The notes: a model not told the origin generated them from the letters alone. 64,000 nucleotides of DNA from Atriophallophorus winterbourni (GCA_013407085.1 JACCGJ010015181.1:1-64000), one strand, 5' to 3'; positions 1 through 12,090 are shown, counted from the stretch's first letter. Program-made: numbers and translations.

Positions 1-32
1 GTTTCCAATATACACAAGCTCCTATCAATTTA

Positions 33-65
<33 letters not shown>
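33..65. repeat. (CT)n(TA)n microsatellite
   Basis: A run of CT dinucleotides followed by about eleven TA dinucleotides. The partner block at about 57108-57121 has a much shorter version, so the tract has changed length since the duplication. Confidence 0.9.
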
Positions 66-71
66 TAAAAT

Positions 72-129
72 TATAAAATTATGACATACAATCTCTGCTT
101 TATAAAATTATGACATACAATCTCTGCTT
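72..129. repeat. 29-bp tandem duplication at the pseudogene stop codon
   Basis: Two adjacent identical 29-bp units (72-100 and 101-129) cover the stop codon region of the last exon of the pseudogene copy. The partner block has a single unit, so the duplication happened here after the blocks separated. Confidence 0.85.
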
Positions 130-3100
130 TCGTAGCAATTGTCCAAATACGGAATCCCGCTCTTGCAGCGAAAAGTATCACCTTCCGCCACGCAATCATT
201 TTCACCATCTTTGCACAACTGAATTTGGTGGAATGCAGCAGATTTGCATCGGTCCATATGGCAGTAGCTCGTCGGTTCAACACCATTTGCGATCTAAAAT
301 ATGATGCATCATTTGTATTCAGATGCAATCAGTATGAACACGTTTAGGTCGTAGTTAAAAGATGTTTCCAATCACACAACTCAGAAATTTCATCTTTCGT
401 TTCAAACGAGCTCATTTTGAATGGAGTAAATTGTATTAGCGAGTTGTGACGAGACAGGAGCAGCCAAATTATCTTGTGGTTATCATCCCTTCGCCATCTC
501 ACATAACTGTTAAGCGCTACATGTTCCGATGGCAAACAATCGAGCATTCGGGTTACGAATGTAGTGCATGCAAAGGTATCTGGAATCGAGAAATGCTTTG
601 TAGCATCACACATTGAACAATATGCAAATAGATTAGGTCGGTCAAACATGTCCAACGTGCTGAGTCTTCAAACGGATCCAGTTAGAAGTAAATCATCTGG
701 CAAATCTGATCGAAATAATAACTTGGATAGAACCACTGAGGATGTTCTCTCTGATTGAAGGATTCATCTATAAAAGTCAGGTATGTGTGCTAATTTAATT
801 CATTCATTCATTCTTATTTATAATGCAGGGAATTGTCACTTGTGAGAACGTTCCGATAATTATCTCAGGGTATATGTGCACAGCCATTTATAATTACTTT
901 TTCTCTGTGTAGTGTTAACAAGGACGCCACTCGAACGAGATTTTATCATTATAAACTGATCGCTGAAGAATTAACCGAAACAGTGGGTACACATACTAAC
1001 GATATACGAAATTTTAACCGCAAAATCGTGAAAACATCACGGATAAATCTCATAACCTTTTTGTGCAAATAAAACTGGAGTTTAGAAAAAGGCTAAGTAT
1101 TTAAGGCCAGCAATATCATCTCTTTCATTTCATTGAATGCAACATACCGCAGAGGGGCATATCCAATATGGGATCTCTGGAATTATAAATGATAATTGTG
1201 TAAGTTGACCACATCTCACCACATATTTCGAACTCTGAATAATCAACATAATAAAATCCCAAAATCACTGTATTGTCAATGGAAATCGATATATATATAT
1301 ATATATGAATTGGATGGTTTTTTAATAGTTCGGGGCAAAATCGCGGTAAACTCTCTTATATAAACTCTCATATATTCGTCAAGTTTTAAATTGAATACAG
1401 CAAAAGTGTTTGAGTTTACCGGAATGGCATTTGGGAATTTCAAAGAAAACACACGCACAGTGACTAAACTAACGCGTGTTATTCAGATCTGGTAGCCACC
1501 TTTGTTCAACTGACAAAAAAGATTTTAGACTTACCGCTACAGCTTTCTGTGTCTTCATAATCACCATCCCGCAAAAGTAGCCAACAGGCAGATCAATACA
1601 TTCACTCCATTTACACAAACCGATGTTCCTGTACTTCGCCTCCTCACATTCGTTGACATCATCTGTGGGGAGTGATTGAAAACTCCACTGTGAATAGCAT
1701 ACTATCACGCAAACTCTAAGCATTGAACTCATTGAAACACTTACGTCTGATTATTGTGTTCAACCTTTTGTTTTCATCGACCAAATGTTCCGTACAACTG
1801 AAAATAATTTACCGAGCGTTAACTTTCAAGGATTCACTGTATAACGTTTGTACGTTCTCTCGAATATAAATGACGGGTGAACCAATAACCATTTGAACAC
1901 ATTTTAATAATCATATTCGTATTATTGCAGCGTACTTTATCTCGTTAACAGTGACTGTCACCTCTATTTGCTGTTCCAAATTATCATTATTGATGGTGAC
2001 TCTCGAAGATTTCGCCGTTTGGGATATTTTCGGACATCGGGAAATTTTTATAAACATTTTCTGTAAGAAAGATATTCTCAGTTACTTAAAAAATTGGAAC
2101 AAAAATTATAGTTTAAACAACCAGTTGGTGGTTTTTATGTTAAAAGAGTGAATATACATAAACAATGATTAACGTTTGTTCGCCTACTTTATATTTCAAA
2201 TCTATGAACGTTGTATGGCTATGACATTCACCTTTGTCTGTAGCTTGATTTCAAAGTTTAAAGATTCAAGATTCAAGAATTTATGGTCAAGAAAAGCACA
2301 TTGCTTCACATTTACTATATCATAGTAAATATGCGTTTAATAAGAGGTATAAAAAACAATTATACGATGTCGCTGGTGGTTAACAAGTAACGTTAATATT
2401 CGGAAAAACAAATTTCACATTATTGCACTTTGTCCAGATAGTAAAATACAGTCAATGCTTTGTCCTGAATAACCTGCGGTCCCTTGTAATGAACGAAGCT
2501 TGAATTATTACCACAACAAGTCCTCACTGCGTCATCAAGTGTTGTACTCGATTAAATTTGCTATTGAACAGTCAATAACTTGTGTGAATTAAAAGGGAAG
2601 AAAACATAGGTACTATGAACTTGAGCCGTCAGTTGCACGTTGACAGCTACTATTAGCAGACTAGATCAGTACATACTATTATCCTGCTCTCAAAGCATCT
2701 GCAGTGAGCGGTCAGGAGGAAGTTCTTCCCAAATGGTAGGGCTGTTAGAGACGTGAAATGAATTGTGTTGAGTATGTCACATATTTTCATAGGATTAATG
2801 TGTACAAGCAATTCAAAATGCAATAAATTACTTGGAAGCACATGTGCTTCAACACATCCAATTCTGCCCCAGGTTCATGTTCGATTTCAATTATCTTTCC
2901 ATTCACTGGTGCTTCGCCCATAGTGGCGACAATTGTCTTGCCATTGCGAACGAATTCGCAATACCTGTTTTCCGTGCTAAATTTGTAACAAGGATTATGC
3001 ATCAAACTTACTCCGATTTTCCATGTGTGAATGTTATCTTTGCATTGTCGGGGAACACATCTACGGTCAACATGTTTTTGCTGGTTATGCAATCGAGGGA

Positions 3101-3375
3101 CTTGTTAAAAATAGGAGCTGACGAAACCCACACTGCGCCAATCTATAGAATCGGAATATTTAAAGCATATCAACTGCATACACTAAATGTTGTCGGGCAA
3201 TCCAACGTAATTGGCAGATCCAGCCATTTCAGAGAAGTAGTTTCATCGTGACGTGCCTGTAGATAAACTGTAAAAATGTACGTCACACAATCTAATTAAG
3301 CAACTCACCGGAATTACAGCAATGACTCAAAGTCACCAAACTCAGAATTGTTACTATTGTAACGATTGTTTGCAT
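108..3375 (-). pseudogene. Decaying paralogue of the secreted EGF-like gene at 57137-60834
   Basis: All eight exons of the right-hand gene have counterparts here: 3309-3375, 3182-3267, 3012-3142, 2832-2976, 1936-2060, 1745-1797, 1535-1662 and 108-277. Exons 1-6 are open, have the same lengths and keep their GT-AG boundaries. The first three introns are 41, 39 and 35 nt. Exon 7 (EGF-like) is 128 nt instead of 129 because one base is missing just after the Tyr-Phe-Cys codons, which shifts the frame. The splice acceptor before exon 8 has lost its AG (the partner reads CTAG, here TTG), although the exon 8 frame itself is still open to its stop codon. With two independent lesions I call it a pseudogene; a shortened product from exons 1-6 cannot be excluded. 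Exon boundaries are read by eye from both copies. Confidence 0.75.
2250..2400 (-). mobile_element. Possible CR1-type 3' end fragment in intron 4 of the pseudogene
   Basis: The sequence starts with a short ATTCAAG repeat followed by TTTATGGTC and an A-rich AAAAGCA motif. This is the same order seen at the 3' ends of the CR1 elements in this window (ATTCAAAG repeats, then TTTAATGGTC, then AAAAGCA). No coding sequence is attached. The same fragment lies at about 59705-59850 in the partner, so it predates the duplication. Confidence 0.4.
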
Positions 3376-3654
3376 GATGCGCGTTTCGCTGAATTGAAAA
3401 CGATGGTTTACTTTTATGCATAATTTATGTTTTTTTCAAATCTATGTAATTTTACAAACGAATCGTGTGCGGTAAGGAAAGAGTGTTAAATATTGGTAGT
3501 GATTTAATGAACTTAAAGCAAAGCGCAACAAAACACTGATTTACCTGATGATTTGAATGAGAAGATTTAATTTTTCTAGGTGGTGTAGGTTTATATAGGT
3601 ATTTTTAGAACAAGGTCAAGTCAGCAGTTAGGTGTTTACGTAACAGGTGATTTG

Positions 3655-4835
3655 CAAAATGGTGTGATATTTTGCAAAGTGATGACCAAATTTAACGTTC
3701 ACAATACGATATGTGCGTGCAGATAACTGAAGGATTTTGCAGAAATACAATTTCTGTTATTGTGTGAGGTTTTTAGGTCACATTTCAAGCAAAACAATTG
3801 TGGTAATGCATCACATCATATTGATTTTGTGTTTTGCAACAGTTAATTTCTGGTCAACACATTCCATTTAAGTGAAATTGTTTTTCAAGGTTGCACATAG
3901 AAAAGAACTGATCATTGTGATTATTTTTAAAAGCTTTTGAGTATTTTCTGTGAAATTATATCAACAAAATCTTTCAAGATACAGAGTTCTCGGGAGTTTA
4001 ATATATCTACTATGTTGCTTACATTTCTACCTCCCATTTGGTGTGAAAAACGGTTAAACCTGATTATATGTTTAACAAATATCCTGTCAATGGTACAAGA
4101 TGCAACGTCTAATAAACGTTTTGTCACAGCAGATGTGCTACTGCCTGTGTGAGATATTGAAGCGAATACTTGTAGCTCAGGGATTGGATGTTCTGTGTTG
4201 TGTGTTCTCTGAGCTGGCATTGTAACAGTATGTTTTATGTTATGAAATCTGCTTTTGCCATGTTGTGAGCTATAGGTGTTTTTGTATTTTGAAAACAGGT
4301 TAGATTCACTATCGACATGCTAATTTTACTATGTACATCTTTCCTTGTTGGCTCCTCAGAATCGCTAGTGTCGTACTGTAAGGAAGTGGTGTAAACCGGA
4401 AGTGTTTACCTCAGGTCATTTCAGGTCTCATCAAAACATTCGGGTCATCGGTCAAAAGATAACTGCGATACCACTGCATTGAATATTGCAATCCACATTC
4501 ATCCCTGAGGTCAACCTTTCCGATGCTAATGTCGTTTGCGCACGAATCAGCACGAAAGTAATTTGATTTGTGAACTCGCTTATTACGTAAGAGACAAGGA
4601 ACAAAACACATATCCAGATGTTATATAGACGAATCAAGTAAAAACAACAATTGAATAAAACGTCCGTTCGGGTTGTTACTTCGATCTGATTTGTCAATCA
4701 GTTACGTGGTTAACGGTATACTTCATGTCCTCACCACACAAGGAACGTTTGCCCGAACTTGAAAATTTTCATACTGTTCGATAGCAGCTGAATTTGTCCA
4801 TCAGCTCCGTGGATTTTGTCTCCCGAACCTTTCTC
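3655..4835. repeat. Block S copy 1 (three copies in the window)
   Basis: This part of block P also occurs at 17020-17960 and 61120-62205. It contains overlapping open frames on both strands: a 71-codon plus-strand frame at 3937-4152 and a minus-strand frame at 4220-3927. The plus frame is interrupted in the 17020 copy, so I do not call a gene. A more diverged copy of its right part is recognisable at 6770-7230. Function unknown; a non-coding dispersed repeat is the simplest reading. Confidence 0.7.
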
Positions 4836-4839
4836 ATCA

Positions 4840-5640
4840 TTAGAAATTGAAATAAATGGACAAAATTAACAGCTATTGAACGATATGCAATTTCGTCAAG
4901 GTCGATCAAACAATTTGTCAATAGGAATTTGGAGTTTCTTTGTCATTTACGTAAGAAATCGCCCTTGCCAATTAGCGTTCCCTGTTTTTTGTTATTTGTG
5001 AGTGAACGTGTTTTATATTGGAAAGGTTTATTTGATGAATGAACTGCGGCGCATTTGGAAAATTGACAGGATATCCTGAGGTGACTTGAACAACCACGCA
5101 TCGTGTGCTTCGACATCTGTTTCAACAAAATAATCCTGGGTAGGAGTGAAAGCGCAGCTTTATAGCATCGATTTCCCAATGTAATTATGATCCCCACACC
5201 GCACAATTGTATTTCGCCTTGTGCATATGTTTGAGCATTTAGGGCGAAAAGAAGAACTATGGCTGGATTGATATATTTTCCATTATCGCAACCTTGTAAA
5301 TGAACGCGTTATTTTCGGTGTATAAGATTGAGCGAATTTTTAATGGTCCTAGCACTAAGATTGAACTGAGTGGTACAAATGTTACCGTTCAACGAATTCT
5401 CTAACCTGCGTTTAGTTTGACTTCATTAAAATGCTCAAAATAACTGTTATATCACTAAGGCTGAAACATCACAGAAATATATTGCCCACCTGATTTTATT
5501 TGAGTTGTACTTTCACCAAAATACTTTCTCATTTTTCACTGAATGGTTTTCAGGAGGTAATGTATAATCTGGAACAATAATATTCGACCGTGTATTATAT
5601 GGTGGCATTCATTCAGAGTATTTTACACCGGTAGCTTGGA
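4840..5640. other. No gene seen; repeat copy shared with 18660-19210
   Basis: No open frame of interest. From about 4850 the sequence is similar to 18660-19210, so it belongs to a dispersed or duplicated repeat that continues into the RTE relic to the right. Confidence 0.6.
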
Positions 5641-6260
5641 ATAAAGTACCAAATTCACACGTGATTTATCAAAGTACTCTCTGGGCGATTTTATTGCATT
5701 TTCGCGCTGATTTACCGAACGGCGTGTATGCAATTGATTTGAGCCACATTAAATCATGTGTTCAGCACCTTCTGCTGTTCGACGCAAATAATGCAGCATT
5801 TGATTTGGGCACCCAGTCATGGACCGTTCTTGGGCAAGTTCATCACAACTGGTATGGCCAATATCGAGAGCTTTCGTATATCTTTCGCAAACGTCATTGC
5901 TCCGCACGTGCGTTGTGCCCAAATGTCGATTTCAAGATTTCAACTTACCATAAAGTGAATCTTTTAAACTACGATTGTTTCTCATTCTGTGCACATGACT
6001 CAGGCCTTGTTGTCGCAGTAGGGTGAACATGCTCTTTAAACCAGCTTTTAAAAGGACTTCAACATTCCATAATTTGTCCATCCAGGCTATGTTCAAGCTA
6101 AGGTGGATGCATCGTAAATGGAAAGCATTCAGCTTCCGCCCGTGTCTTGCGTGGATGGTCGAAGTCTTACTGCCGTAATGTAAAGCATCTAGTACGCGCG
6201 CGATGAATACCATAACCTTTGTCTTCACCGTCAACTTGCAGTTGTCTAGACAGGAGAGTT
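5640..6260 (-). pseudogene. RTE-type retrotransposon, C-terminal relic
   Basis: Read on the minus strand from about 6240 downwards, the translation follows the C-terminal region of the RTE element at 37805-41815 in the same order: a lysine-rich stretch ending in Val-Met-Val, the LNAFHLR segment, the WMDK segment, a SMFTLLRQ segment, the HVHRMRN segment, and further on a KALDI segment. Frame breaks and substitutions are frequent, and the catalytic domains are absent. It is an old, 5'-truncated copy. The open frame on the plus strand here (5661-6026) is its antisense shadow. A related, shorter antisense match occurs at about 19240-19460. Confidence 0.75.
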
Positions 6261-6269
6261 CAAACGGTA

Positions 6270-7260
6270 CACGATTACAGGTGATTATGTTGTGCAATAT
6301 TTTATTATTTACAAAAAATCTAATAAGGCTGTTCAACATATTCCTTCTACATATGTAAATATGTAAATTAATGAACCATTTGAATATATTGATTTTGTTG
6401 TCCTCAATCATTCGATGCCCTCTATGTATGTACCTCACAAGCGCAAGATTCCTTTATATTCCACATCATTGTAGATCAATTTAGGATCTCACAATAACAC
6501 AACTAGTTCACAATAACGAACTAGTTCTGTTGCGCAGTCATACGCGGCCTATCTGAGGGCAATCATCCTGGTTTCTTTCAATCATACACCAAAACAGTGG
6601 AACAGAGTAGCCGGTGGGGGAGATGTTGGAGTTGATGGCGTCAGATCATTCAATGTCAACTAGTGGCAGCTTATGAACAGCTGACCAATTATCGCAACCT
6701 TTCCATTATATCATTCCAGCAATGAATGTGTTACCCTTGCGTTGCACGCACGCGTATCGATTGCCCCTCAATTTCTCATCCAGATCAACCTATTCAACGC
6801 TAATCTCGTTCACTCGCGAATCCCACTGCATCACAGAAAAGTGATCGGTGAAACGCGGTAATAACGCACAAGACAAATAGTTGAACACACGACTATCTCA
6901 CATGCCTGTTCCGGTTGTCAAATTGATCGGATTTGTCTAGCGATGTCGAACCACAGACACCATTCAAGCCAACATCACGCTAGAATCGTTCAACCGAAAT
7001 AAGCGAATTTCATATCGTTCGATAGCCGCAGACGTTTTACAACTTTCCATTCTTCTGAAGATGTTGCCGCCTGAATCGTTCTAATCCATGCCTCCTGGAA
7101 CCCGAAATATAGTGGGCTCTCGAATGGTGTCGTCGGACTTATCGGCGCATCTTGCTCTTGTTTGCGCCGGTGAGTGATGTTCTGCGTCTCATACAAACAA
7201 TCTTGATTAGCCTGCATTTATAATGTTCTCCATATTTCCACAATAAAAAACAATTCCAAT
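6270..7260. other. No gene seen; diverged repeat copy
   Basis: No supportable coding sequence. About 6600-6660 resembles 19510-19580. About 6770-7230 is a diverged copy of the right part of block S (compare 4490-4830). Confidence 0.5.
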
Positions 7261-7580
7261 TCTGCAGACATGAAAGAGTCAGTCATTGGCATGGCTTTCC
7301 TAGTATACTTTATATGATATGTGCATTAATTTGGGGTGGATGTCTTGTTAATTCTTAGTTAGATGAGTTCAACACAGAAACTGAAACCCAGTAAGAACTT
7401 ATTTGTTAAAAATGCATTAGAGATTACAATTTCTATCCATGCTGATTCGCAACATTTGATTTTTAATGAGAATGGAATAACTGAAGTGGTTAACAAAAAC
7501 GTTCATCTGTGTGCACACAAGTGCAACTTGTTTACCATTCTCCCACTGTTTCGAGCGCATGCGGCTCGTGATCCTACTGG

Positions 7581-7622
7581 CCCTGTCTGCTGAGTGCAAA
7601 CAAAACGAAACCGGTCGTGGGG
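7581..7622 (+). ncRNA. Degenerate hammerhead-ribozyme-like motif (variant 1)
   Basis: The order is CCCUGU, CUGCUGA, GUGC-AAACA-AAAC, GAAAC, CGGUC, GUGGGG. This follows a type I hammerhead: helix I strand, CUGANGA box, helix II hairpin, GAAA box, very short helix III, cleavage triplet GUC, helix I return strand. The ACCGGU around helix III is self-complementary, as in hammerheads with short helix III that act as dimers. The core has A6 changed to C and helix II is weak, so this copy is probably inactive. Confidence 0.55.
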
Positions 7623-8010
7623 TGTGTGCGACGTAAATGTATGCAAATGAGCTTTTTTGTTCATGTCAATGGGATGAAAACCATTCTACATGAGTTTGTT
7701 CTCATGTACTCAAGTTGCTCGTATCAACCTTTCCCAACGGTGCACTCCAGGGCAAATTGAAGAAGTAAGCTTTTTCAATACACAAATGTTTGTCTACGCA
7801 CAAAGTTGAGCGATTATAGTGGATTCAGGTGATGATGATGTGAGCATAAAAAATATCGGTCATTTATACGCGCCTTGAGTGCTTGGCCAAGAATCACTTT
7901 ATGATTTTAAATTTGAACATCATGGTTCGTTTATAGAAAAACACTTAACAGTGGCATATAAGTATACTTTTTGTTTATCATTATAACACAGTTTTGATGA
8001 TCTTACTGTC

Positions 8011-8055
8011 GCCACCTGATTACGACAAACAGCTAGAATCTGGAATTGAATTTGG
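8011..8055 (+). ncRNA. Degenerate hammerhead-like motif (variant 2)
   Basis: CCAC is followed by CUGAUUA (core G8 changed to U), a CGAC-AAACA-GCUA helix II region and GAAUC in place of GAAAC. Two core changes make activity unlikely. The homologous motif at 21882-21925 still has a perfect CUGAUGA box, which supports common descent. Confidence 0.4.
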
Positions 8056-8519
8056 AGTGATACGGATGTGTGCACCAGAATATGTTGGTGAATTAATTTA
8101 TTTTAATATTCAGTTTAGGTGGTCAGTTATTTTAAGAAAAGCAGTAGCTGTTACGCAACAACTCATTTTGTTTTTGTTGTTCAAATGAAAAACGTTTCAG
8201 ATCACAGCTTTCCATTTACGTTAGAACATTCTTCGTCAAGGTCACACGCAACAACTGCGCTATGTGACAAAGATAGAAAACGACGAAGTATTTGTGTGTG
8301 TGCGTAATTACATAATCGTAACTTGCAAAAGAATTGATTTCTCCGGAGAATAACATCACTGCGATGTTGCAAAGTTGGGTTTGCATTTAGCGTTAATAAC
8401 GTTTAAAGTATAAAGTGTCGTAACTTTCATTGTATGTCTAGGTTGAAAGTATGTTTCCGCAGTGTTGCGACCAATATATATTGGGTATATTTACAACTAA
8501 TGAAATAACTGTTTACTGA

Positions 8520-8660
8520 TGCGGCATGGTGTTAACAAGGACGCCACTTGATTGACATTTTATCATGTTGAACTGATCGCTGATGAATTAACCGAATTAA
8601 CCGAAACTAACGATTTCCGATTTGTAACCGCAAACTCGTAAAAACAAACAAACAAATTAT
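8520..8660. repeat. Fragment of block P
   Basis: A stretch beginning GTGTTAACAAGGACGCCACT matches about 910-1040 and 58335-58470, which lie in intron 7 of the gene pair. It is a detached, diverged piece of that intron. Confidence 0.6.
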
Positions 8661-8664
8661 GGTG

Positions 8665-11600
8665 GCGCTATTCAAGGTAATTCAAGGTTTTTAATGGTCT
8701 AAAAAGCAACTGGCTTAACAACAACCATAGGATGGTAAAAATTGTAATTTAAGTGTATAAACAATATAAGAATATAGATTGACCAGTATCAAGTGATTCA
8801 AAGTGATTCAAAGTTGTAATGGTCTAAAAAGCAGTTAGATTAACAATAACCATAGGATGGAGTTATAAGGTATATACAATAAAAAAGAAGAACACGAAAA
8901 CTCATGTAGTGTAAATCGTATCAAAGTTTGGGTTGTCTCTCAAGTGTTTGTCCAAATTAGCTTTAAAATATCCAGGTTGGCTGAGTGTGTAACAGTGGAG
9001 GGGAGGGTGTTCCATGTGAAACTTACACGTACATCATACGAATATCTTCGACAGTTCAGTCTTGAAGTGGGAATAAGCACTGAAAGTTCGTGTTTCCGAC
9101 TGGCACGGGGTGGCGAGCGTGTGAAAAGTTTGGACAAGGGATGGTGAGGGACGTGCATAATATTGTACATCAGTATGAGGTCACCTCTTAGTCGACGACA
9201 GCGAAAGTCGAAAAGATTGAGACTCCTCAAACGTTCTTCATATGGTTTAGCAGCTAGTCCGGGTACAAGCTTTGTGGTTCTGTGGTAAATACGCTGCAGA
9301 AGATTGATGTCTTTCTGAATCCAGGGTGACCAAGCCTGAACAGCGTACTCCATCGCTGGTCTCAAATAGGTGTTCATGATACGGGACACCGACTGATTGG
9401 AGAATCTGCCGAAAATTCGTCTCAATAACGCCAATACTTGTGACGCCTTTTTGTATGCCGCTTTGCACTGCAGTGAAGTCTTCAGACTTGAACTTGTCCA
9501 AACACCCAAAAATCATTCTGGAAACGATAATGGGGGGCAATGTAAAATCCGTCTAATTTCGTTTTGATATCATGCAAGCTGTGGCGTGAACAATTGTTGA
9601 ATGGGTAAACTGTTTTCCAAGTAAAACTGACACGGACAGAGTAAAAATACTTTCTACAGTTCAGGCTGGAATGGGTTACGACCAGCACATATTCATGGGT
9701 CCGATAATTCCTCGTATCCCTTCGAGTGAATAAATCCTGTAAGGGATGGTTCGGGGTATGGAATGTTTTGTAAAGCAAGATTAGGTCTCCTCTGATTCGT
9801 CGATAGGGAAAATCGAACAGATTCAGTTGAGCTATCCTTTCTTTATATGATTTGTTTCGAATGCTGAGAACTAGTTTTGTTAAGCGGTGATAGATTCGCT
9901 GCATAAGTTCCACATCCCTCTTGAGCCTCGGAGACCATGACTTCACACCGTATTCCATGACTAATCTCAAGTATGTATTCATGATCCTTGGGAATATCTT
10001 GGCGAACATTTCCCAAATACACGTTTGAGTAGATTTGGAACACGTGCTGTTATTTTAAGGCGCTGTTAGTTTGAAGTGATGTTTTCAATCTGGATCATAT
10101 CCAGACACCCAAATCTTTTTCTTCACTGCAATTTTCGAGGACATGCGAATCTATGTAATATGTGAACTATACTCGATTCCCCACATTCATGATCGTGGAT
10201 TTGTTAAAGTTAAACGGCAGTTTGTTCTTCAACGACCAGCTGTGAAGCGTATCAAGATCCGTTTCTAATAGCAGACAGTCTTCTGGACTAAGAATGCTGC
10301 GCCAATTCTTTATGTCGTCCGAATATAACGAAATGTTACATCGAGCAATTCCGGTATTTCATCGACATAAACCAGAAAGAGAATCGGACCAAGGACTGAA
10401 CATTAGGGAACTCCGCTAGTTGCTGCAATTCGTTTGTATAATGCACACCATCAACACGTACCTGGTTAGTGCGATTTGTTAGGTAGTCATTTAAACAATT
10501 CATGAACTTTGATATTGAGGCGAATACCTATAGCTCAGGGATTGGATGTCCTGTGTTGTGTGTTCGCTGAACAGGCATTGTAACAGTAGGACGTTTCGTC
10601 ATCAAGCTAGATGACATCGTCAGCTGAACTTCTTGAACTTTCCAGTGATACCAAGACTTTCAAGCTTCTGCAGTAGTATGGAATGGTCAACACGATCGAA
10701 TGCTTTTGATATATCTAAGTAGCACGCGTTTATTGCTTTTCCTTAATCTACCGAATTTGTCCAATCATCTAGAGTTACAAGTAAATTAGACAAACAGGAA
10801 TAATTTCGTCTAAATCCATGCTGGTTCCTCGAATCAACTGATTATTCTCGAAATGTTTCATTAGATCGTCAACAATAAGTCGCTCAAGTAATTTTGAAAT
10901 CACTGGTAACAGAATAACGGATCGGTAATTGGAAACATCGGAGCGATTTCCACCTTTGTAAAATGGAGAAATTATCCCGCGTTTCTAATCTGTATGAATC
11001 ACTATGCTTGCCAGTATTTGCTCGAACAGGTAAGTGAGTGGTTTGTATAGCAAATTCGGGTTTAATAGCGATGAATAAAACGTGGCTAAAGCATCAGCAA
11101 TTTATGCTGCAGTTGTTTTTGGTCCAGCTGATGTGTTCACGGACGCTACTCCAGATTTCACCTTAGCTTGATCGTTAACCTTACGATACAGCATTTTGGG
11201 GTTTCGCTCCATCATGCTTGATATCACTTCTTCGAAGCATAACTTGTCTCGTAAGCAACGTTATCAATGTCATGTTCATTGCTTGTCAGAACGAGATCTA
11301 AGAGTGAGGGTAAATCGTTACCGCGGTATCGGGTATTACATGTAATGTGGTTATAAAGTGGAATATCGTCTAACAACTCACTGAATGCGCGCTCGAGGAA
11401 GTGTTCTGGGTAAATGGTACTGCTCTGCAGTTTCGGTAAATTGAAGTCACCCATAATCAAAAATCTACAAGTGTATCTGGATGCAACCATGCGAATTTTA
11501 TCCAGTAGGGCCAGATTGTAGATTCCTGTGCAGACGGTGTTCGATATTCTACTCCCAAAACACAGTCTCCACCGTTAGCTAGTTGGATTGAGCACCAGAT

Positions 11601-11860
11601 TATATCCAGTAACACGATGTCTGGATCCGTAATTTCACGGCACAGAAGGTTTTGGCTATAATACAAAGCTACTCCTCCTCCTCCGGTTTCACGGTCATGA
11701 CGAATAAGTGGCATTCCTGGTAATTCTAGTTCACTATTTGTTTGCTGAGTCTGCAGCCACGCTTCCGTTACGGCGACATAATAATTAATCGTAGGGTCTG
11801 CATTTCTAAACTTTATACGGACACAAACGCGTTATTCAATTTGTTATAAATATGTTTTGT
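8665..11860 (-). pseudogene. CR1-type element C, degenerate, interrupted by a second CR1 at 8797-9509
   Basis: The 3' end is at about 8665, with short TTCAAGGTAA repeats followed by TTTAATGGTC and AAAAGCA. Coding remnants resume at about 9510 and run upwards: C-terminal region (10009-9482), reverse transcriptase fragments between about 10080 and 10990, and an endonuclease with a GDFNLP motif (11490-11224) and a GGVALYY segment (11714-11457). Stops and frameshifts are frequent throughout. The order endonuclease, RT, C-terminal domain on the minus strand is that of a CR1 ORF2. No ORF1 is recognisable upstream of 11860. Confidence 0.8.
8797..9509 (-). mobile_element. 5'-truncated CR1 family A insertion
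   Basis: It begins with two copies of GTGATTCAAA at 8797 and the TAATGGTCTAAAAAGC tail. It then gives a 189-residue frame (9509-8940) almost identical to the C-terminal part of the family A ORF2 at 28758-29666. The homology stops abruptly at about 9509, where the older element C resumes. This is the typical result of incomplete reverse transcription. The frame is open but lacks endonuclease and RT catalytic motifs. Confidence 0.85.
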
Positions 11861-11861
11861 A

Positions 11862-12090
11862 ACTACTGAGTAATCAACAGTACCAAGTCCCGCGAAATAA
11901 ATAAAAGATTTTCACAGAACATGAATATCGAAATCTTCACAATACCCCAAGGCTGGAAATATGGTATAGCGGAATGCATGACGATGCAAAACTGACTACT
12001 TGACAGATCCTTTATTTTCCGTAACCGCAGTTATTTTCATGAAACGCTTTCAGTTTTAAAAATGTTTCAATTGCGTATGTATTTTGTAAC
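11862..12090. other. No feature seen
   Basis: Short spacer between the end of CR1 element C and the tandem array. No coding or structural signal recognised. Confidence 0.5.

Larger units (their letters stand above)
1..4835. repeat. Duplicated block P, copy 1 (partner 57070-62205)
   Basis: The first 4.8 kb matches 57070-62205 nearly base for base, with scattered substitutions and small indels. The right end of the match is where the two copies diverge, just after a shared stretch about cell-surface position 4830 / 62205. The left end is the window edge, so the real block may be longer. It carries the pseudogene copy described at 108-3375. The partner has an extra 395-bp insertion (57715-58109) that is absent here. 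A third, partial copy of the right part (from about 3655) is at 17020-19600. Confidence 0.9.
7265..8480. repeat. Block R copy 1, repeat with two hammerhead-like motifs (partner 21135-22262)
   Basis: About 1.2 kb matching 21135-22262 from the shared GAAAGAGTCA / CTTTCCTAGTATACT start to the end near the shared GAAAGTA sequence. Both copies hold two hammerhead-like motifs, here about 430 nt apart and there about 450 nt apart. No convincing protein-coding frame is conserved between the copies. It may be a composite of the dispersed hammerhead repeat and a diverged unit of the tandem repeat at 12091-12880. Confidence 0.7.

Noticed and set aside
344..655. 103-codon minus-strand frame inside intron 7 (also 57490-57753)
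   Set aside because: It has several cysteines, but the partner carries an early stop. The phase-consistent gene model skips it. An alternative exon cannot be fully excluded.
2787..3092. 101-codon minus-strand open frame reading through intron 3
   Set aside because: The partner copy has a stop in this frame (CGT-TGA), whereas the spliced frame with the 35-nt intron is open in both copies.
3927..4220. 97-codon minus-strand open frame in block S
   Set aside because: Both strands are open in part of this repeat; no motif, and no start or splice support.
5661..6026. 121-codon plus-strand open frame
   Set aside because: It is the antisense of the RTE C-terminal relic, which reads sensibly on the minus strand.
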